DNA of 64,000 nt. Origin: an uncultured Prevotella sp. (GTDB lineage: Bacteria > Bacteroidota > Bacteroidia > Bacteroidales > Bacteroidaceae). Position numbers and translations under genes: made by a program. The stretch covers positions 1-64,000 of the forward strand of contig CALUGW010000009.1 of the NCBI GenBank assembly GCA_944320305.1, written 5' to 3'. The notes beneath the pieces were generated by a model, which did no database searches, was not told the DNA's origin, and worked only from the letters and a program-made list of their open reading frames with translations. This document shows positions 37,874 through 47,798 of the stretch, piece after piece (position 1 is the first letter of the stretch; every line of letters begins with the position of its first letter).

Positions 37874-39715
37874 TCACCGCCTGCCGTCAGCCTCGCCGTG
37901 GAAGTGGCTGTAGACGATGGCCGCCTTGGCCTTGCCCACGGCCGAGGCGAGCGTCTCCATGTCGGCCTCGCGTATGTGCCTGACGCTCTTGAGCGCCTTG
38001 AGCAGGGCGTCGCGGCTCTTGGGGCCAACGCCCTTGATGTCGTCAAGCTCTGAGTGCAGGGCGTGCCTGGAGCGCTTGTCGCGGTGGAAGGTTATGGCGA
38101 AGCGGTGCACCTCGTCCTGTATCTGCGTGAGCAGGCGGAACAGCTCGCTGTCGGTCTTCATGCCCACCACCACGGGCGGAAAGCCGTAGAGCAGCTCGTT
38201 GGTGCGGTGGCGGTCGTCCTTGGCCAGTCCGGCGATGGGTATCGAGAGGCCCAGCTCGTCTTCCACCACCTCGCGCACCACCTCCATCTGGCCCCGCCCG
38301 CCGTCGGTTATGATGAGGTCGGGCAGGGGCTGCTCCTCCTCCACAAGGCGGCTGTAGCGCCGGCGCACCACCTCCTTCATCGAGGCGTAGTCGTCAGGCC
38401 CGCTCACGGTCTTGATGTTGTACTTGCGGTAGTCCTTCTTGCTGGGCTTCATCTTCTTGAACACCACGCAGGCGGCCACGGCGTCGGTGCCCGATATGTT
38501 GGAGTTGTCGAAGCACTCTATCTGGTAGGGCATCTTGGGCAGGCGCAGCGCGGCCTGAATCTCCTTCATCAGCCGCACCGACTTCTGCTCGGGGTTGAGC
38601 TTCTCGGCCTGCTTGAGGCGGTCGAAGCGGTACTGGCGGCAGTTCATCACCGACAGGTCGAGCAGCGTCTTCTTGTCGCCCCGCTGGGGCACGGTGAGCG
38701 TTATCCCCTCAAGCTTGAGGTCGAGCGCGAAGGGCAGTATTATCTCGCGCGAGGTGCTCTTGAACCGCTCGCGCATCTCGACGATGCCCAGCGCGAGCAG
38801 CTCCTCGTCGCTCTCGTTGAGCCGCTTGCGGTATTCGAACGTGAACGACTGGTTGATGCTGCCGCCGGTCACGTGGATATAGTTGATGAAAGCCGTCTTC
38901 TCGTCGCTCGTTATGGAGAAAACGTCGGTGTTGTCGATGGTGTGGCTCACCACCTCGCTCTTGGCCGCGAAGCCCGATATGAGCAGGTAGCGCCGCTTTA
39001 CCTCCTCGGCCTCCTCGAAGCGGAGCTGCTCCGCGAGCGTCTCCATCTCCTCGCGGAGCTTCTGGAGCACCCCCCGCGTGTTGCCCTTGAGTATCTCCCG
39101 CGCCTGAGCTATGTTGCGCTGGTAGTCCTCAAAGGTCTGCTTGCCCACGCAGGGCGCGCCGCAGTTCTTGATGTGGTACTCCAGGCAGACGCTGTACTTC
39201 TTCTTCTCGATGCCCTCCTTCGTTATCGGGAATCGGCACGTGCGCGGCCGGCAGAGCTTCTTTATGAGGTCGAGCACGGCGTACATCGAGCCGAGGTGGG
39301 AGTAGGGACCGTAGTAAGTGCCCCACTTCTTGTTGATGGTGCGGGTCTTGAACACGCGCGGAAACATCTCGTTGGTCACGCAGATGCTGGGGTATGTCTT
39401 GCCGTCCTTCAGCAGAACGTTGTAGCGCGGGTTGTACTTCTTTATCAGGCTGTTCTCCAGCAGCAGCGCGTCCTCCTCGGTGTTCACCACGGTGTAGGAT
39501 ATGTCGTGAATCTTGCTGACCAGCACCTTGGTCTTGAAGCGGTCCACCTCAGCGTGGAAATATGACGACACGCGGCTCTTCAGGTTCTTGGCCTTGCCCA
39601 CATAGATTATCGTTCCGTGCTCGTCGTAGTACTGATAGCTGCCGGGCTTCTCCGGCAGACGGCTCACAATGCCTTTGAGATAGGCCAGCCGCTTCTCGTT
39701 TTCTTCTTTTGTCAT
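37874..39715 (-). CDS. uvrC: Excinuclease ABC subunit C
   Basis: A 613-residue nuclease making both incisions in nucleotide excision repair together with UvrB. The GIY-YIG domain opens the protein (GSYQYYDEHGTIIYVGKAKNLKSR); then come the Cys-rich region (CRPRTC..CLEYHIKNCGAPC), a UVR helix pair (ETLAEQLRFEEAEEVKRRY), the RNase H-like endonuclease domain (CFDNSNISGTDAVAACVVF, DLIITDGGRGQ) and a C-terminal helix-hairpin-helix (DIKGVGPKSRDALL). I chose the ATG at 39715; an ATG at 39763 falls inside the parS-like site. The gene follows apt, separated by 204 bp with parS-like site 2 and GC-rich hairpins. Confidence 0.95.
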   Translation of the reverse strand: MTKEENEKRLAYLKGIVSRLPEKPGSYQYYDEHGTIIYVGKAKNLKSRVSSYFHAEVDRFKTKVLVSKIHDISYTVVNTEEDALLLENSLIKKYNPRYNVLLKDGKTYPSICVTNEMFPRVFKTRTINKKWGTYYGPYSHLGSMYAVLDLIKKLCRPRTCRFPITKEGIEKKKYSVCLEYHIKNCGAPCVGKQTFEDYQRNIAQAREILKGNTRGVLQKLREEMETLAEQLRFEEAEEVKRRYLLISGFAAKSEVVSHTIDNTDVFSITSDEKTAFINYIHVTGGSINQSFTFEYRKRLNESDEELLALGIVEMRERFKSTSREIILPFALDLKLEGITLTVPQRGDKKTLLDLSVMNCRQYRFDRLKQAEKLNPEQKSVRLMKEIQAALRLPKMPYQIECFDNSNISGTDAVAACVVFKKMKPSKKDYRKYNIKTVSGPDDYASMKEVVRRRYSRLVEEEQPLPDLIITDGGRGQMEVVREVVEDELGLSIPIAGLAKDDRHRTNELLYGFPPVVVGMKTDSELFRLLTQIQDEVHRFAITFHRDKRSRHALHSELDDIKGVGPKSRDALLKALKSVRHIREADMETLASAVGKAKAAIVYSHFHGEADGRR

Positions 39716-39755
39716 GGTCTGTAAGTGCTTTGTCTTTAGTGTGTTATGCTCCTGC

Positions 39756-39771
39756 TGTTTCACGTGGAACT
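39756..39771 (+). promoter_or_regulatory. parS-like site 2
   Basis: TGTTTCACGTGGAACT matches the ParB target TGTTYCACGTGRAACA at 15 of 16 positions and is nearly palindromic around CACGTG. It is intergenic, between apt and uvrC. Confidence 0.7.
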
Positions 39772-39825
39772 TCTGCCCCGCGCCCTGTCTGCGCCTGCTG
39801 CGGCCGGCCTTGTGGCCGCTGCGGG

Positions 39826-39861
39826 GCGGCTTTCGCGCCGCCCGGCCCTACCGAAAGCCGC
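39826..39861. terminator. GC-rich hairpin after apt
   Basis: GCGGCTTTCG (39826-39835) and its exact complement (39852-39861) enclose 16 bases. It lies between the apt stop codon and parS-like site 2. No T-run follows, so it is only a possible pause or termination structure. Confidence 0.35.
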
Positions 39862-39919
39862 CGGGCGAATGCTTGTGCGCTTTCTCCCGGCGGCTGTCAA
39901 GGCTTCTGCCAGCTTCCGC

Positions 39920-40450
39920 TCACACTTTGAGCAGGGTGCTGATTTCCGTTCCTGCGGGGAAGACGTCGCGCCCCTTGATGTCGCGGTCGTTTATCTCGAT
40001 GATGAAGTTCACGTAGATTTTCTTCGGATTGAACTTGCCCACGAGGTTGAACGCGGCGTGCATCGTGCCGCCCGTGGCCAGCAGGTCGTCGTGCAGCAGC
40101 ACCACGTCGTCTTCGCTGATGGCGTCTTTGTGAATCTCGATGGTGTCCGTTCCGTATTCTTTCTCATAGGTCTCCTGTATCGTTTCGCCCGGCAGTTTGC
40201 CCGGCTTGCGGCAGAGCACAACGCCGGCGCCCAGCCTCACGGCCAGCGCCGAGGCCAAAACGAACCCCCGGCTCTCTATTCCCACAATCTTGGTTATGCC
40301 GTGGTCCTTGTAAATCTCGTAGAGCTCGTCCACCATTATGCGCAGACATTCGGGGTTGCGGAACAGCGTTGTGACGTCTCTGAAGTTGATTCCTTTCTTG
40401 GGAAAATCCTGAATGCTTCTCAGGTTTGCCAATAACGTTTTGTTGTTCAT
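39920..40450 (-). CDS. apt: Adenine phosphoribosyltransferase
   Basis: A 176-residue type I phosphoribosyltransferase salvaging adenine to AMP with PRPP. The PRPP loop is VVLLHDDLLATGGTM; FPKKGINFRDVTTLF is the conserved N-terminal adenine-side motif, and GIESRGFVLASALA follows. The first acidic residue of the PRPP motif is in an HDD context rather than the common VDD. I chose the ATG at 40450; the upstream ATG at 40492 lies in parS-like site 3. It sits between mnmG and uvrC on the same strand. Confidence 0.94.
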   Translation of the reverse strand: MNNKTLLANLRSIQDFPKKGINFRDVTTLFRNPECLRIMVDELYEIYKDHGITKIVGIESRGFVLASALAVRLGAGVVLCRKPGKLPGETIQETYEKEYGTDTIEIHKDAISEDDVVLLHDDLLATGGTMHAAFNLVGKFNPKKIYVNFIIEINDRDIKGRDVFPAGTEISTLLKV

Positions 40451-40484
40451 ATTCAATGAGTTACGTATGTTTGCTTTACTTGAA

Positions 40485-40500
40485 TGTTTCACGTGGAACC
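40485..40500 (+). promoter_or_regulatory. parS-like site 3
   Basis: TGTTTCACGTGGAACC matches the ParB target at 15 of 16 positions. It lies 34 bases upstream of the apt ATG, between apt and mnmG, about 730 bp from site 2. Confidence 0.7.
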
Positions 40501-40555
40501 TTGCGTGGCGGCCTCTTCCGTCGCGGCCGTCAGGCCGCCCGCGCCGGGCGGCGGC

Positions 40556-42427
40556 TCAGCGCCCCATCAGCACCAGCAGCACGTTGATGTCGCTCGGCGA
40601 GACGCCCGGGATGCGGCCCGCCTGCGCCAGCGTAACGGGGTCTATGGCTTCGAGCTTCTGGCGTGCCTCAGTTGACAGCTGCTGCATCTCGGCGTAGCGG
40701 AAGTGCCCTTTGATCTTTATGTCCTCCAGCCGGCGCATCTTTTCGGCCACCATCTGCTCGCGCTCAATGTAGCCTTTGTACTTTATCTTTATCTCTGCGG
40801 CCTCCGCTATCTCTTCCTTGCGGTTTCGCGGCGCGTTGATTTTCTCTTTGAGGTCCGGCAGGACTTCGGCAAGCGCGCCGAGGCTCAGCTGCGGGCGGGC
40901 AAGAAGGTCTATGAGCTTGCAGCCCTCGCGGAGCGGGGTGGTGGAGCGGTTCTCGAGAAACGGGTTGATCTCGGCCGTCCTGACGTGCCGTGTCTTGCAG
41001 AACGCCGTGATTTCGCCGATGGCGTTTTTCTTCTCCATCCACCAGTCGTAGCGCCTGCGGTCGGCCAGTCCTGTTGCGTATGCGCGTTCCGTCAGCCGCG
41101 CGTCGGCGTCGTCCTGACGCAGCAGTATGCGGTATTCCGCCCTCGACGTGAACATGCGGTAAGGCTCGTCAACGCCCTTCGTCACGAGGTCGTCGATGAG
41201 AACGCCAATATAGCTCTCGTCGCGCCGCATCTCGAAAGGCTCCCCGCCGCCGCAGAGCAGGGCGGCGTTGGCGCCCGCCACGAGGCCCTGTCCGGCGGCT
41301 TCCTCGTAGCCAGTGGTTCCGTTCACCTGTCCGGCGAGGAACAGACCGCCTATTATCTTCGATTCCAACGTGTGCTTCAGCTGCGTGGGGTCGAAGAAAT
41401 CGTATTCTATCGCGTAGCCGGGACGGTAGACGCGGGCGTCGCGCAGGGCGGGAATCTTGCGCAGGGCTGCAATCTGCACGTCGGCCGGCAGCGACGACGA
41501 GAATCCGTTCAGATACATCTCGTTGGTGTTCTCGCCCTCCGGCTCGAGGAACAGCGGGTGCTGCTCCTTGTCGGGGAATGTCACGATCTTTGTCTCTATC
41601 GACGGGCAGTAGCGCGGCCCGATGCTCTTTATCTGCCCGTTGTAGAGCGGCGAGTCGGCCAGCGCCGAGCGCAGCGTGTCGTGCACGGCGGGATTGGTGT
41701 AGCACGTCCAGCAGGGCAGCTGCTCCAGCACGCGGTGGCTGCCCATGAAGCTGAACTGGTGGAAGTCGTTCTCGCCCTCCTGTATCTCCATGTCGTCGAA
41801 GTGCACCGAGCGGCGGTCTATGCGCACGGGTGTGCCCGTCTTCATCCTGGCGGAGCGTATGCCGTGGCGCGTGATGCTCTCCGTGAGGTGCGGCACGGCG
41901 GGTTCGGCTATGCGTCCGCCCGCCACCCGGCATCGCCCGATGTGCATAAGGCCGTTGAGAAAGGTGCCAGCGGTGATGACCACGGCGCGCGCCCGCAGCT
42001 CCACGCCCCACACCGTGCGCACCCCGGCGGCCTGTCCGCCCTCTGTGAGCAGCTCGTCGGCCTGGTCCTGCCAGATGTCGAGACCTGGCGTGTTGTCCAG
42101 TTCCGTGCGCCACTGCCAGATGAACTTGCCGCGGTCGCACTGCGCCCTGGGGCTCCACACGGCCGGCCCCTTGCTGCGGTTGAGCATCCGGAACTGTATG
42201 GCGGTGGCGTCGGTGACCAGCCCCATGCGCCCCCCGAGGGCGTCGATCTCCCTCACAATCTGCCCTTTGGCAATGCCTCCGACGGCCGGGTTGCAGCTCA
42301 TCTGGGCGATTTTGTTCATGTCCATCGTCACGAGGCATGTCTTCGCGCCGAGCCGCGCCGCCGCTGCGGCCGCCTCGCATCCGGCGTGGCCGCCCCCGAC
42401 GACAATCACATCATAGTTCAGTCTCAT
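40556..42427 (-). CDS. mnmG: tRNA uridine-5-carboxymethylaminomethyl modification enzyme MnmG (GidA)
   Basis: A FAD-dependent enzyme of about 623 residues that, with the GTPase MnmE, modifies U34 of several tRNAs. The FAD site is YDVIVVGGGHAGCEAAAAAARLG; other family blocks are MSCNPAVGGIAKGQIVREIDALGG, CDRGKFIWQW, KTGTPVRIDRRSV and PGYAIEYDFFDP. The C-terminal helical domain ends in GRIPGVSPSDINVLLVLMGR, typical for MnmE and tRNA contacts. The start may be 42427 (MRLNYDV) or 42439. mnmG is often near the chromosome origin, which fits the neighbouring parS-like sites. TAATTTTG at 42585-42592 is its -7 box. Confidence 0.95.
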   Translation of the reverse strand: MRLNYDVIVVGGGHAGCEAAAAAARLGAKTCLVTMDMNKIAQMSCNPAVGGIAKGQIVREIDALGGRMGLVTDATAIQFRMLNRSKGPAVWSPRAQCDRGKFIWQWRTELDNTPGLDIWQDQADELLTEGGQAAGVRTVWGVELRARAVVITAGTFLNGLMHIGRCRVAGGRIAEPAVPHLTESITRHGIRSARMKTGTPVRIDRRSVHFDDMEIQEGENDFHQFSFMGSHRVLEQLPCWTCYTNPAVHDTLRSALADSPLYNGQIKSIGPRYCPSIETKIVTFPDKEQHPLFLEPEGENTNEMYLNGFSSSLPADVQIAALRKIPALRDARVYRPGYAIEYDFFDPTQLKHTLESKIIGGLFLAGQVNGTTGYEEAAGQGLVAGANAALLCGGGEPFEMRRDESYIGVLIDDLVTKGVDEPYRMFTSRAEYRILLRQDDADARLTERAYATGLADRRRYDWWMEKKNAIGEITAFCKTRHVRTAEINPFLENRSTTPLREGCKLIDLLARPQLSLGALAEVLPDLKEKINAPRNRKEEIAEAAEIKIKYKGYIEREQMVAEKMRRLEDIKIKGHFRYAEMQQLSTEARQKLEAIDPVTLAQAGRIPGVSPSDINVLLVLMGR

Positions 42428-42794
42428 CTTCTTCTGCAATTTTCCGGTGGGTTGGGGCGGCTCTCTTCGGGTGCGCCCGCCGGCCTGCGCGGCGCCCGGC
42501 GCGGCTCAACGGCCGCAGCCAGCCGCTGGCGGTTGGCAGGCGTCCTGTCTCGCCCCATCCCACAGCGTGTGGTAAAACTCGGCGCAAAATTAAGAATAAA
42601 AATCGATTTTTGCTTTAAAACGCTTTGATTTATCATTAAATTATAGTAATTTTGCGCACAGAAAAAAGTCTGTTTTTACCTAATTTGAAGGAGAGGGCGC
42701 GCTGGCGTCCGCAGCGGGGCGTGCCTTGGCGCGTGTCCGTTGGTGGGAGCTAATTTTATTTCTAACTATTAAATAATTAAATTTTCAATCATTT
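42428..42794. other. Divergent regulatory region between mnmG and frdC
   Basis: The 367-bp gap holds the mnmG -7 element (42585-42592, minus strand), the full frdC promoter (42624-42654) and a leader of about 135 bases for the frd operon that ends in an AT-rich run (TAACTATTAAATAATTAAATT). I see no riboswitch or terminator-like structure in the leader. Confidence 0.6.
42624..42654 (+). promoter_or_regulatory. Promoter of the frdCAB operon
   Basis: TTTG (42624-42627), a 19-base spacer and TAATTTTG (42647-42654), a full Bacteroidetes consensus. Confidence 0.82.
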
Positions 42795-43475
42795 ATGTGG
42801 TTAATCAATTCTTCTATCGGTAGGAAGGTTGTGATGTCGGTCACCGGCATTGCGCTTGTTCTATTCCTGACATTCCACATGTCAATGAACATTGTGGCCC
42901 TCTTCTCAGCGGAAGGCTACAACATGGTTTGTGAGTTCCTGGGTGCCAACTGGTACGCCCTCGTGGCCACGCTCGGCCTGGCAGCCCTGGCTGTGATTCA
43001 CATTGTCTACGCCTTCATGCTGACAATGCGCAACCTCAAGGCCCGCGGCACAGAGCGCTATGCCGTGACCGTGCGCCCGGAAAAGGTGGAGTGGGCGTCG
43101 CAGAACATGCTCGTGCTGGGCATTATCGTGCTGCTCGGCCTGCTGCTTCACCTGTTCAACTTCTGGTTCAACATGATGTTCGCCGAGCTTACGGGCATGA
43201 TTGTGGCCCACGACCCGGCCGACGGCTTCGCCTACATCGTCGACACGTTCGCCAATCCGGTTTACGTCGTGCTCTATATCGTGTGGATTGCCGCAATCTG
43301 GTTCCACCTCTCGCACGGCTTCTGGAGCGCTCTTCAGACTCTGGGATGGAACGGCAAGGTGTGGTTCTGCCGCTGGAAGGTGATAGGCATTGTCTACACC
43401 ACGCTGCTCATGCTCGGTTTCCTCGTCGTGGTGCTTGCCTTCGCGTTCGGCATTGCCCCGAGCCTCTGCTGCTAA
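42795..43475 (+). CDS. frdC: Fumarate reductase/succinate dehydrogenase cytochrome b subunit
   Basis: A 226-residue membrane anchor with five helices and conserved haem-ligand histidines (LTFHMSMN, VIHIVYAF, HLSHGFWSA), of the di-haem b558 type that takes electrons from menaquinol. It opens the frdCAB operon that reduces fumarate to succinate in anaerobic Bacteroidales metabolism. Its stop codon TAA is also the first three bases of a 7-nt array that separates it from frdA. Confidence 0.93.
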   Translation: MWLINSSIGRKVVMSVTGIALVLFLTFHMSMNIVALFSAEGYNMVCEFLGANWYALVATLGLAALAVIHIVYAFMLTMRNLKARGTERYAVTVRPEKVEWASQNMLVLGIIVLLGLLLHLFNFWFNMMFAELTGMIVAHDPADGFAYIVDTFANPVYVVLYIVWIAAIWFHLSHGFWSALQTLGWNGKVWFCRWKVIGIVYTTLLMLGFLVVVLAFAFGIAPSLCC

Positions 43476-43510
43476 TTCAAAATTCGTAATTCAACATTCA
43501 TAATTCAAAC
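43473..43510. repeat. 7-nt array starting at the frdC stop codon
   Basis: TAATTCA AAATTCG TAATTCA ACATTCA TAATTCA, five exact 7-nt units, the first of which contains the frdC stop. It lies inside the operon, 4 bases before the frdA ATG at 43515. Confidence 0.75.
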
Positions 43511-43514
43511 AGTT

Positions 43515-45497
43515 ATGGCTAAACAATTAGATTCAAGGATTCCTGAAGGCCCCGTGGCCGAGAAATGGACCAATTATAAGGCTCACCAGCGCCTGGTGAA
43601 CCCCAAGAACAAGCTGAAGCTCGACGTGATTGTTGTCGGCACGGGTCTGGCCGGAGCCAGCGCGGCCGCCACTCTGGGCGAGCAGGGCTTCAATGTGCTC
43701 AACTTCTGCATACAGGACTCGCCCCGCCGCGCCCACTCCATTGCCGCCCAGGGCGGCATCAACGCCGCCAAGAACTACCAGAACGACGGCGACTCCGTCT
43801 ACCGCCTGTTCTACGACACTGTGAAGGGCGGCGACTACCGCGCCCGCGAGGCCAACGTCTACCGTCTGGCCGAGGTGTCCAACAACATCATCGACCAGTG
43901 CGTGGCTCAGGGAGTGCCTTTCGCACGCGAGTACGGCGGCATGCTTGCCAACCGCTCTTTCGGCGGAGCGCAGGTGTCGCGCACTTTCTATGCCAAGGGA
44001 CAGACCGGCCAGCAGCTGCTGCTCGGCGCATACTCTGCCCTGAGCCGCCAGGTGCACGACGGCAAGGTGAAGCTCTACACGCGCTACGAGATGGCCGACG
44101 TGGTGATTGTTGACGGCCGCGCCCGCGGCATCATCGCCAAGAACCTCGTCACGGGCAAGCTGGAGCGCTTCTCGGCCAACGCCGTCGTGATAGCCACCGG
44201 AGGCTACGGCAACACCTACTTCCTGTCCACCAACGCCATGGGATGCAACTGCTCCGCCGCCATGGCCTGCTACCGCAAGGGCGCTTACTTCGCCAACCCG
44301 TCTTATGTGCAGATTCACCCGACGTGCATCCCCGTGCACGGCGACAAGCAGTCGAAGCTCACGCTGATGTCGGAGTCGCTCCGCAACGACGGCCGCATCT
44401 GGGTGCCCAAGAAGCTTGAGGACGCCAAGGCGCTGCAGGCCGGCACCAAGAAGGGCAGCGACATTCCCGAGGAAGACCGCGACTACTACCTTGAGCGCCG
44501 CTATCCGGCCTTCGGAAACCTCGTGCCGCGCGACGTTGCCAGCCGCGCCGCCAAGGAGCGCTGCGACAAGGGCTACGGCGTCAACAACACCGGCCGCGCC
44601 GTGTTCCTCGACTTCTCCGAGAGCATCGAGCGCCTCGGCATCGACGTTGTGCTGCAGCGTTACGGTAATCTTTTCGATATGTATGAGGAGATCACAGACG
44701 TCAATCCGGGCGAGCTGGCCAACGAGATTAACGGCGTGAAGTACTACAACCCCATGATGATCTACCCCGCCATACACTACACCATGGGCGGAATCTGGGT
44801 CGATTACGAGCTGATGACCACCATCCCCGGCCTGTTCGCCATCGGCGAGTGCAACTTCTCCGACCATGGCGCCAACCGACTCGGCGCGTCGGCCCTCATG
44901 CAGGGCTTGGCCGACGGCTACTTCGTGCTGCCTTACACCATCCAGAACTATCTGGCCGACCAGAAGATATGGCCGCGCCTGAGCACCGATATGCCTGAGT
45001 TCGAGGAGGCCGAGAAGGCCGTCGCCGCCGAGACCGACCGCCTGATGGCCATCAAGGGCAAGCGTTCCGTTGACTCCATCCACAAGGAGCTGGGCCACGT
45101 CATGTGGGAGTACGTGGGCATGGGCCGCACCGCCGAGGGCCTGAAGACCGGACTCGACAAGATAAAGAAAATCCGCAAGGAGTTCGAGACCAACCTCTTC
45201 ATCCCCGGAAGCAAGGACGGGCTCAACACCGAGCTTGACAAAGCCATCCACCTGCGCGACTTCATCACCATGGGCGAGCTTATCGCCTACGACGCGCTGT
45301 CGCGCAACGAGTCGTGCGGCGGACACTTCCGCGAGGAGTACCAGACCGAGGAAGGGGAGGCCAAGCGCGACGACGAGAACTTCTTCTACGTTGGCTGCTG
45401 GGAGTATCAGGGCAGCGACGAGAAGGCGCCCGAGCTTATCAAGGAGCCTCTGCACTACGAGGCAATTAAAGTACAAACCAGAAATTATAAGGACTAA
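43515..45497 (+). CDS. frdA: Fumarate reductase/succinate dehydrogenase flavoprotein subunit
   Basis: The 660-residue catalytic subunit with covalently bound [20 protein letters not shown] is the dinucleotide fold; H74 in [18 protein letters not shown] is the FAD-attachment histidine; HPTCIP, the substrate arginine region ([19 protein letters not shown]) and the C-terminal helical domain follow. It works in the cytoplasm bound to FrdB and FrdC, reducing fumarate at the end of the succinate/propionate route. Confidence 0.95.
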   Translation: MAKQLDSRIPEGPVAEKWTNYKAHQRLVNPKNKLKLDVIVVGTGLAGASAAATLGEQGFNVLNFCIQDSPRRAHSIAAQGGINAAKNYQNDGDSVYRLFYDTVKGGDYRAREANVYRLAEVSNNIIDQCVAQGVPFAREYGGMLANRSFGGAQVSRTFYAKGQTGQQLLLGAYSALSRQVHDGKVKLYTRYEMADVVIVDGRARGIIAKNLVTGKLERFSANAVVIATGGYGNTYFLSTNAMGCNCSAAMACYRKGAYFANPSYVQIHPTCIPVHGDKQSKLTLMSESLRNDGRIWVPKKLEDAKALQAGTKKGSDIPEEDRDYYLERRYPAFGNLVPRDVASRAAKERCDKGYGVNNTGRAVFLDFSESIERLGIDVVLQRYGNLFDMYEEITDVNPGELANEINGVKYYNPMMIYPAIHYTMGGIWVDYELMTTIPGLFAIGECNFSDHGANRLGASALMQGLADGYFVLPYTIQNYLADQKIWPRLSTDMPEFEEAEKAVAAETDRLMAIKGKRSVDSIHKELGHVMWEYVGMGRTAEGLKTGLDKIKKIRKEFETNLFIPGSKDGLNTELDKAIHLRDFITMGELIAYDALSRNESCGGHFREEYQTEEGEAKRDDENFFYVGCWEYQGSDEKAPELIKEPLHYEAIKVQTRNYKD

Positions 45498-45502
45498 CAG
45501 AT

Positions 45503-46255
45503 ATGGCAAACATTTCATTCACACTGAGATTCTGGCGCCAGAACGGCCCGAAGGCCGAGGGTCACTTTGACACACGCGAGATGAAGGACATCCCCGACGA
45601 CACCTCTTTCCTCGAGATGCTCGACATTCTCAACGAGCAGCTCATCGAGGAGGGCCAGGAGCCGTTCGTCTTCGACCACGACTGCCGCGAGGGCATCTGC
45701 GGCATGTGCTCGCTCTACATCAACGGCCATCCCCACGGCCCCAACACCGGAGCCACCACTTGCCAGCTCTATATGCGCAAGTTCCACGATGGCGACGTGA
45801 TCACCGTTGAGCCGTGGCGCTCTGCCGCCTTCCCCGTCATCAAGGACTGCATGGTTGACCGCTCCGCGTTCGACAAGATAATACAGGCCGGCGGCTACGT
45901 TTCCGTGCGCACAGGCCAGCCTCAGGACGCCAACGCCATCCTCATTCCCAAGGAGAAGGCCGACGAGGCCATGGACTGCGCCACCTGCATCGGCTGCGGC
46001 GCCTGCGTGGCAGCCTGCAAGAACGGCTCCGCGATGCTCTTCGTCAGCTCCAAGGTCAGCCAGCTCGCGCTGCTGCCCCAGGGCCGCCCCGAGGCCGCAA
46101 AGCGCGCCAAGGCCATGATCATGAAGATGGAGGAGCTGGGCTTCGGCAACTGCACCAATACCCGCGCCTGCGAGGCCGAGTGCCCCAAGAACGAGTCGAT
46201 AGCCAACATCGCCCGCCTGAACCGCGAGTTCATCAAGGCCAAGCTGAACGACTAA
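45503..46255 (+). CDS. frdB: Fumarate reductase/succinate dehydrogenase iron-sulfur subunit
   Basis: A 250-residue electron-transfer subunit. The [2Fe-2S] cluster ligands are C61, C66, C69 and C87 ([16 protein letters not shown]); the [4Fe-4S]/[3Fe-4S] ligands are in [18 protein letters not shown] and [16 protein letters not shown]. It starts 5 bases after frdA and is followed by a strong terminator, closing the operon. Confidence 0.95.
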   Translation: MANISFTLRFWRQNGPKAEGHFDTREMKDIPDDTSFLEMLDILNEQLIEEGQEPFVFDHDCREGICGMCSLYINGHPHGPNTGATTCQLYMRKFHDGDVITVEPWRSAAFPVIKDCMVDRSAFDKIIQAGGYVSVRTGQPQDANAILIPKEKADEAMDCATCIGCGACVAACKNGSAMLFVSSKVSQLALLPQGRPEAAKRAKAMIMKMEELGFGNCTNTRACEAECPKNESIANIARLNREFIKAKLND

Positions 46256-46280
46256 GCCCTGCCTCAGAGGCTGCGAACCA

Positions 46281-46328
46281 AAAAGCCCCGGGCCGCCTGC
46301 TGGCGGTTTCCGGGGCTTTTGCTTTGTC
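46281..46328 (+). terminator. Terminator of the frdCAB operon
   Basis: AAAAGCCCCGG (46281-46291) pairs with CCGGGGCTTTT (46310-46320), with an inner CCGCC/GGCGG stem and further T-rich DNA. The A-run on the other side may also terminate transcription from the opposite strand. Confidence 0.88.
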
Positions 46329-46414
46329 TTTTTCTGTATCGTAGGCACACTTGCCGCAGGCTTGCGTCCTCCGTTCGTGGCTCCTGAGGCCGTTTGCGGG
46401 GCCGCTGTGCGCTC

Positions 46415-47782
46415 TCAGGCGGCCTTCTTGGGCTCCAGCCGCTGCCGCTCCTCGCGGGCCAGCCGGCGGCGGAAGCAGGCGTAGTAAAGCCCTCCGGCGC
46501 ACGTCAGGCACACCGGGAAGGCCCACCACACGCCCGCCAGCCCCAGGCCGAGCCTTATGCCCAGCAGCCAGCCCAGTGGCAGCGACACCATGAAATAGGA
46601 GAAGAACGCGATGTACATCAGCGGCCTGACGTGCGATATGCCGCGCAGGGCGTTGGCGAAGGTGCACTGCAGCCCGTCGCCGAACTGGTAGACCACGAGC
46701 GGCACCACCGTCTGGGCCACCAGCGCGCACACCTCGGCGCTGTCTGTGAACCACAGGCTTATCTGCCCGCGCAGCATGAATATCGGCACCGACACCACGC
46801 AGGCCGTGGCCAGGATTATGCGGAATCCGGCCCCTGCCGTCAGCCTGACGGACGGCAGGTCGCCCTGTCCGTGGAAGTAGCTCACGCGCACCGCCACGGC
46901 TGCCGCCATGCCGTAGTAGACCATGTAGAACGTCTGCGACACGGTGATCATTATCTGGTGGGCCGCCAGGGCCGTCGTGCCGATCCACCCCACGAGTATG
47001 GCCGACAGCGAGAACGCCGCCGTCTCCATGCCCATCTGCAGGCCCAGGGGCCATCCCAGGGCGTTCAGCCGGCCGAAGGTGCGCCTGTCCGTGCGTCCGG
47101 CGCGGAAGCCGCGGCTGTAGACGGCGTAGCGCCGCGCCGTGAAGAACAGCAGCGCCATGGCCGCCGCCATGGCCGCGCGCGAGGCCAGGGTGGACAGTCC
47201 GGCGCCCAGCAGCCCCAGCTCCGGCAGCGGCCCCGCGCCGTAGATGAGCAGCCAGTTGCCCAGAATGTTCATCACGTTGCCGCCTATGAGCACGCACATC
47301 GGCGTGCGCGTGTCGCCTATCGCGTCGAAGAACTGCTTGAAGGTGTTCATCCAGCAGACGAACGGCAGCGACACGATGTTCACTATCAGGTAGGGGCGCA
47401 TGAGCGGCAGCAGCTCGCCGGGCTGGCCCAGCAGGTGCAGGCTGAAGTAGAGGGCGGTGAGCACGGCCAGCAGCACCGCCGCCAGCAGCGTGTTGGCGGC
47501 CAGCGCGTTGCGCACCACGGAGCCTATGCTGCCGGTCTCGCCGCGCCCGTAGAGGTTGCCCACCACGGGCGTCAGGCCGTAGGAGAAGCCCATGGCGAAG
47601 ATTACGAACAGCATGAACATGGTGTTGACGAAGCTCGCGGCGGCCAGCTCCACCATGCTGTGGTGGCCCACCATGATCGTGTCGGCGAAGCCGAGCACGA
47701 TGTTGCCTATCTGCCCCACTACGATGGGGGCGCCCAGCTTGAGCAGCGTGCGGTAGTGCTGCGCGTGTCGGATAATTGTCAT
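46415..47782 (-). CDS. MATE family efflux transporter
   Basis: An inner-membrane antiporter of about 455 residues with twelve helices, exporting cationic drugs or metabolites with Na+ or H+ influx. Family-typical segments are GAPIVVGQIGNIVLGFADTIMVGHHS in helix 1, GFSYGLTPVVGNLYGRGE, and FKQFFDAIGDTRTPM between helices. TAACTTTG at 47791-47798 is the -7 element, so translation begins at the ATG 47782 and not at 47821, which lies upstream of the promoter; the transcript is nearly leaderless. Confidence 0.88.
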   Translation of the reverse strand: MTIIRHAQHYRTLLKLGAPIVVGQIGNIVLGFADTIMVGHHSMVELAAASFVNTMFMLFVIFAMGFSYGLTPVVGNLYGRGETGSIGSVVRNALAANTLLAAVLLAVLTALYFSLHLLGQPGELLPLMRPYLIVNIVSLPFVCWMNTFKQFFDAIGDTRTPMCVLIGGNVMNILGNWLLIYGAGPLPELGLLGAGLSTLASRAAMAAAMALLFFTARRYAVYSRGFRAGRTDRRTFGRLNALGWPLGLQMGMETAAFSLSAILVGWIGTTALAAHQIMITVSQTFYMVYYGMAAAVAVRVSYFHGQGDLPSVRLTAGAGFRIILATACVVSVPIFMLRGQISLWFTDSAEVCALVAQTVVPLVVYQFGDGLQCTFANALRGISHVRPLMYIAFFSYFMVSLPLGWLLGIRLGLGLAGVWWAFPVCLTCAGGLYYACFRRRLAREERQRLEPKKAA

Positions 47783-47790
47783 AGCGGGCG

Positions 47791-47798
47791 CAAAGTTA
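47791..47798 (-). promoter_or_regulatory. -7 element of the MATE gene
   Basis: TAACTTTG on the minus strand, 9 bases upstream of the ATG at 47782. No clear -33 TTTG at the usual distance. Confidence 0.5.
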
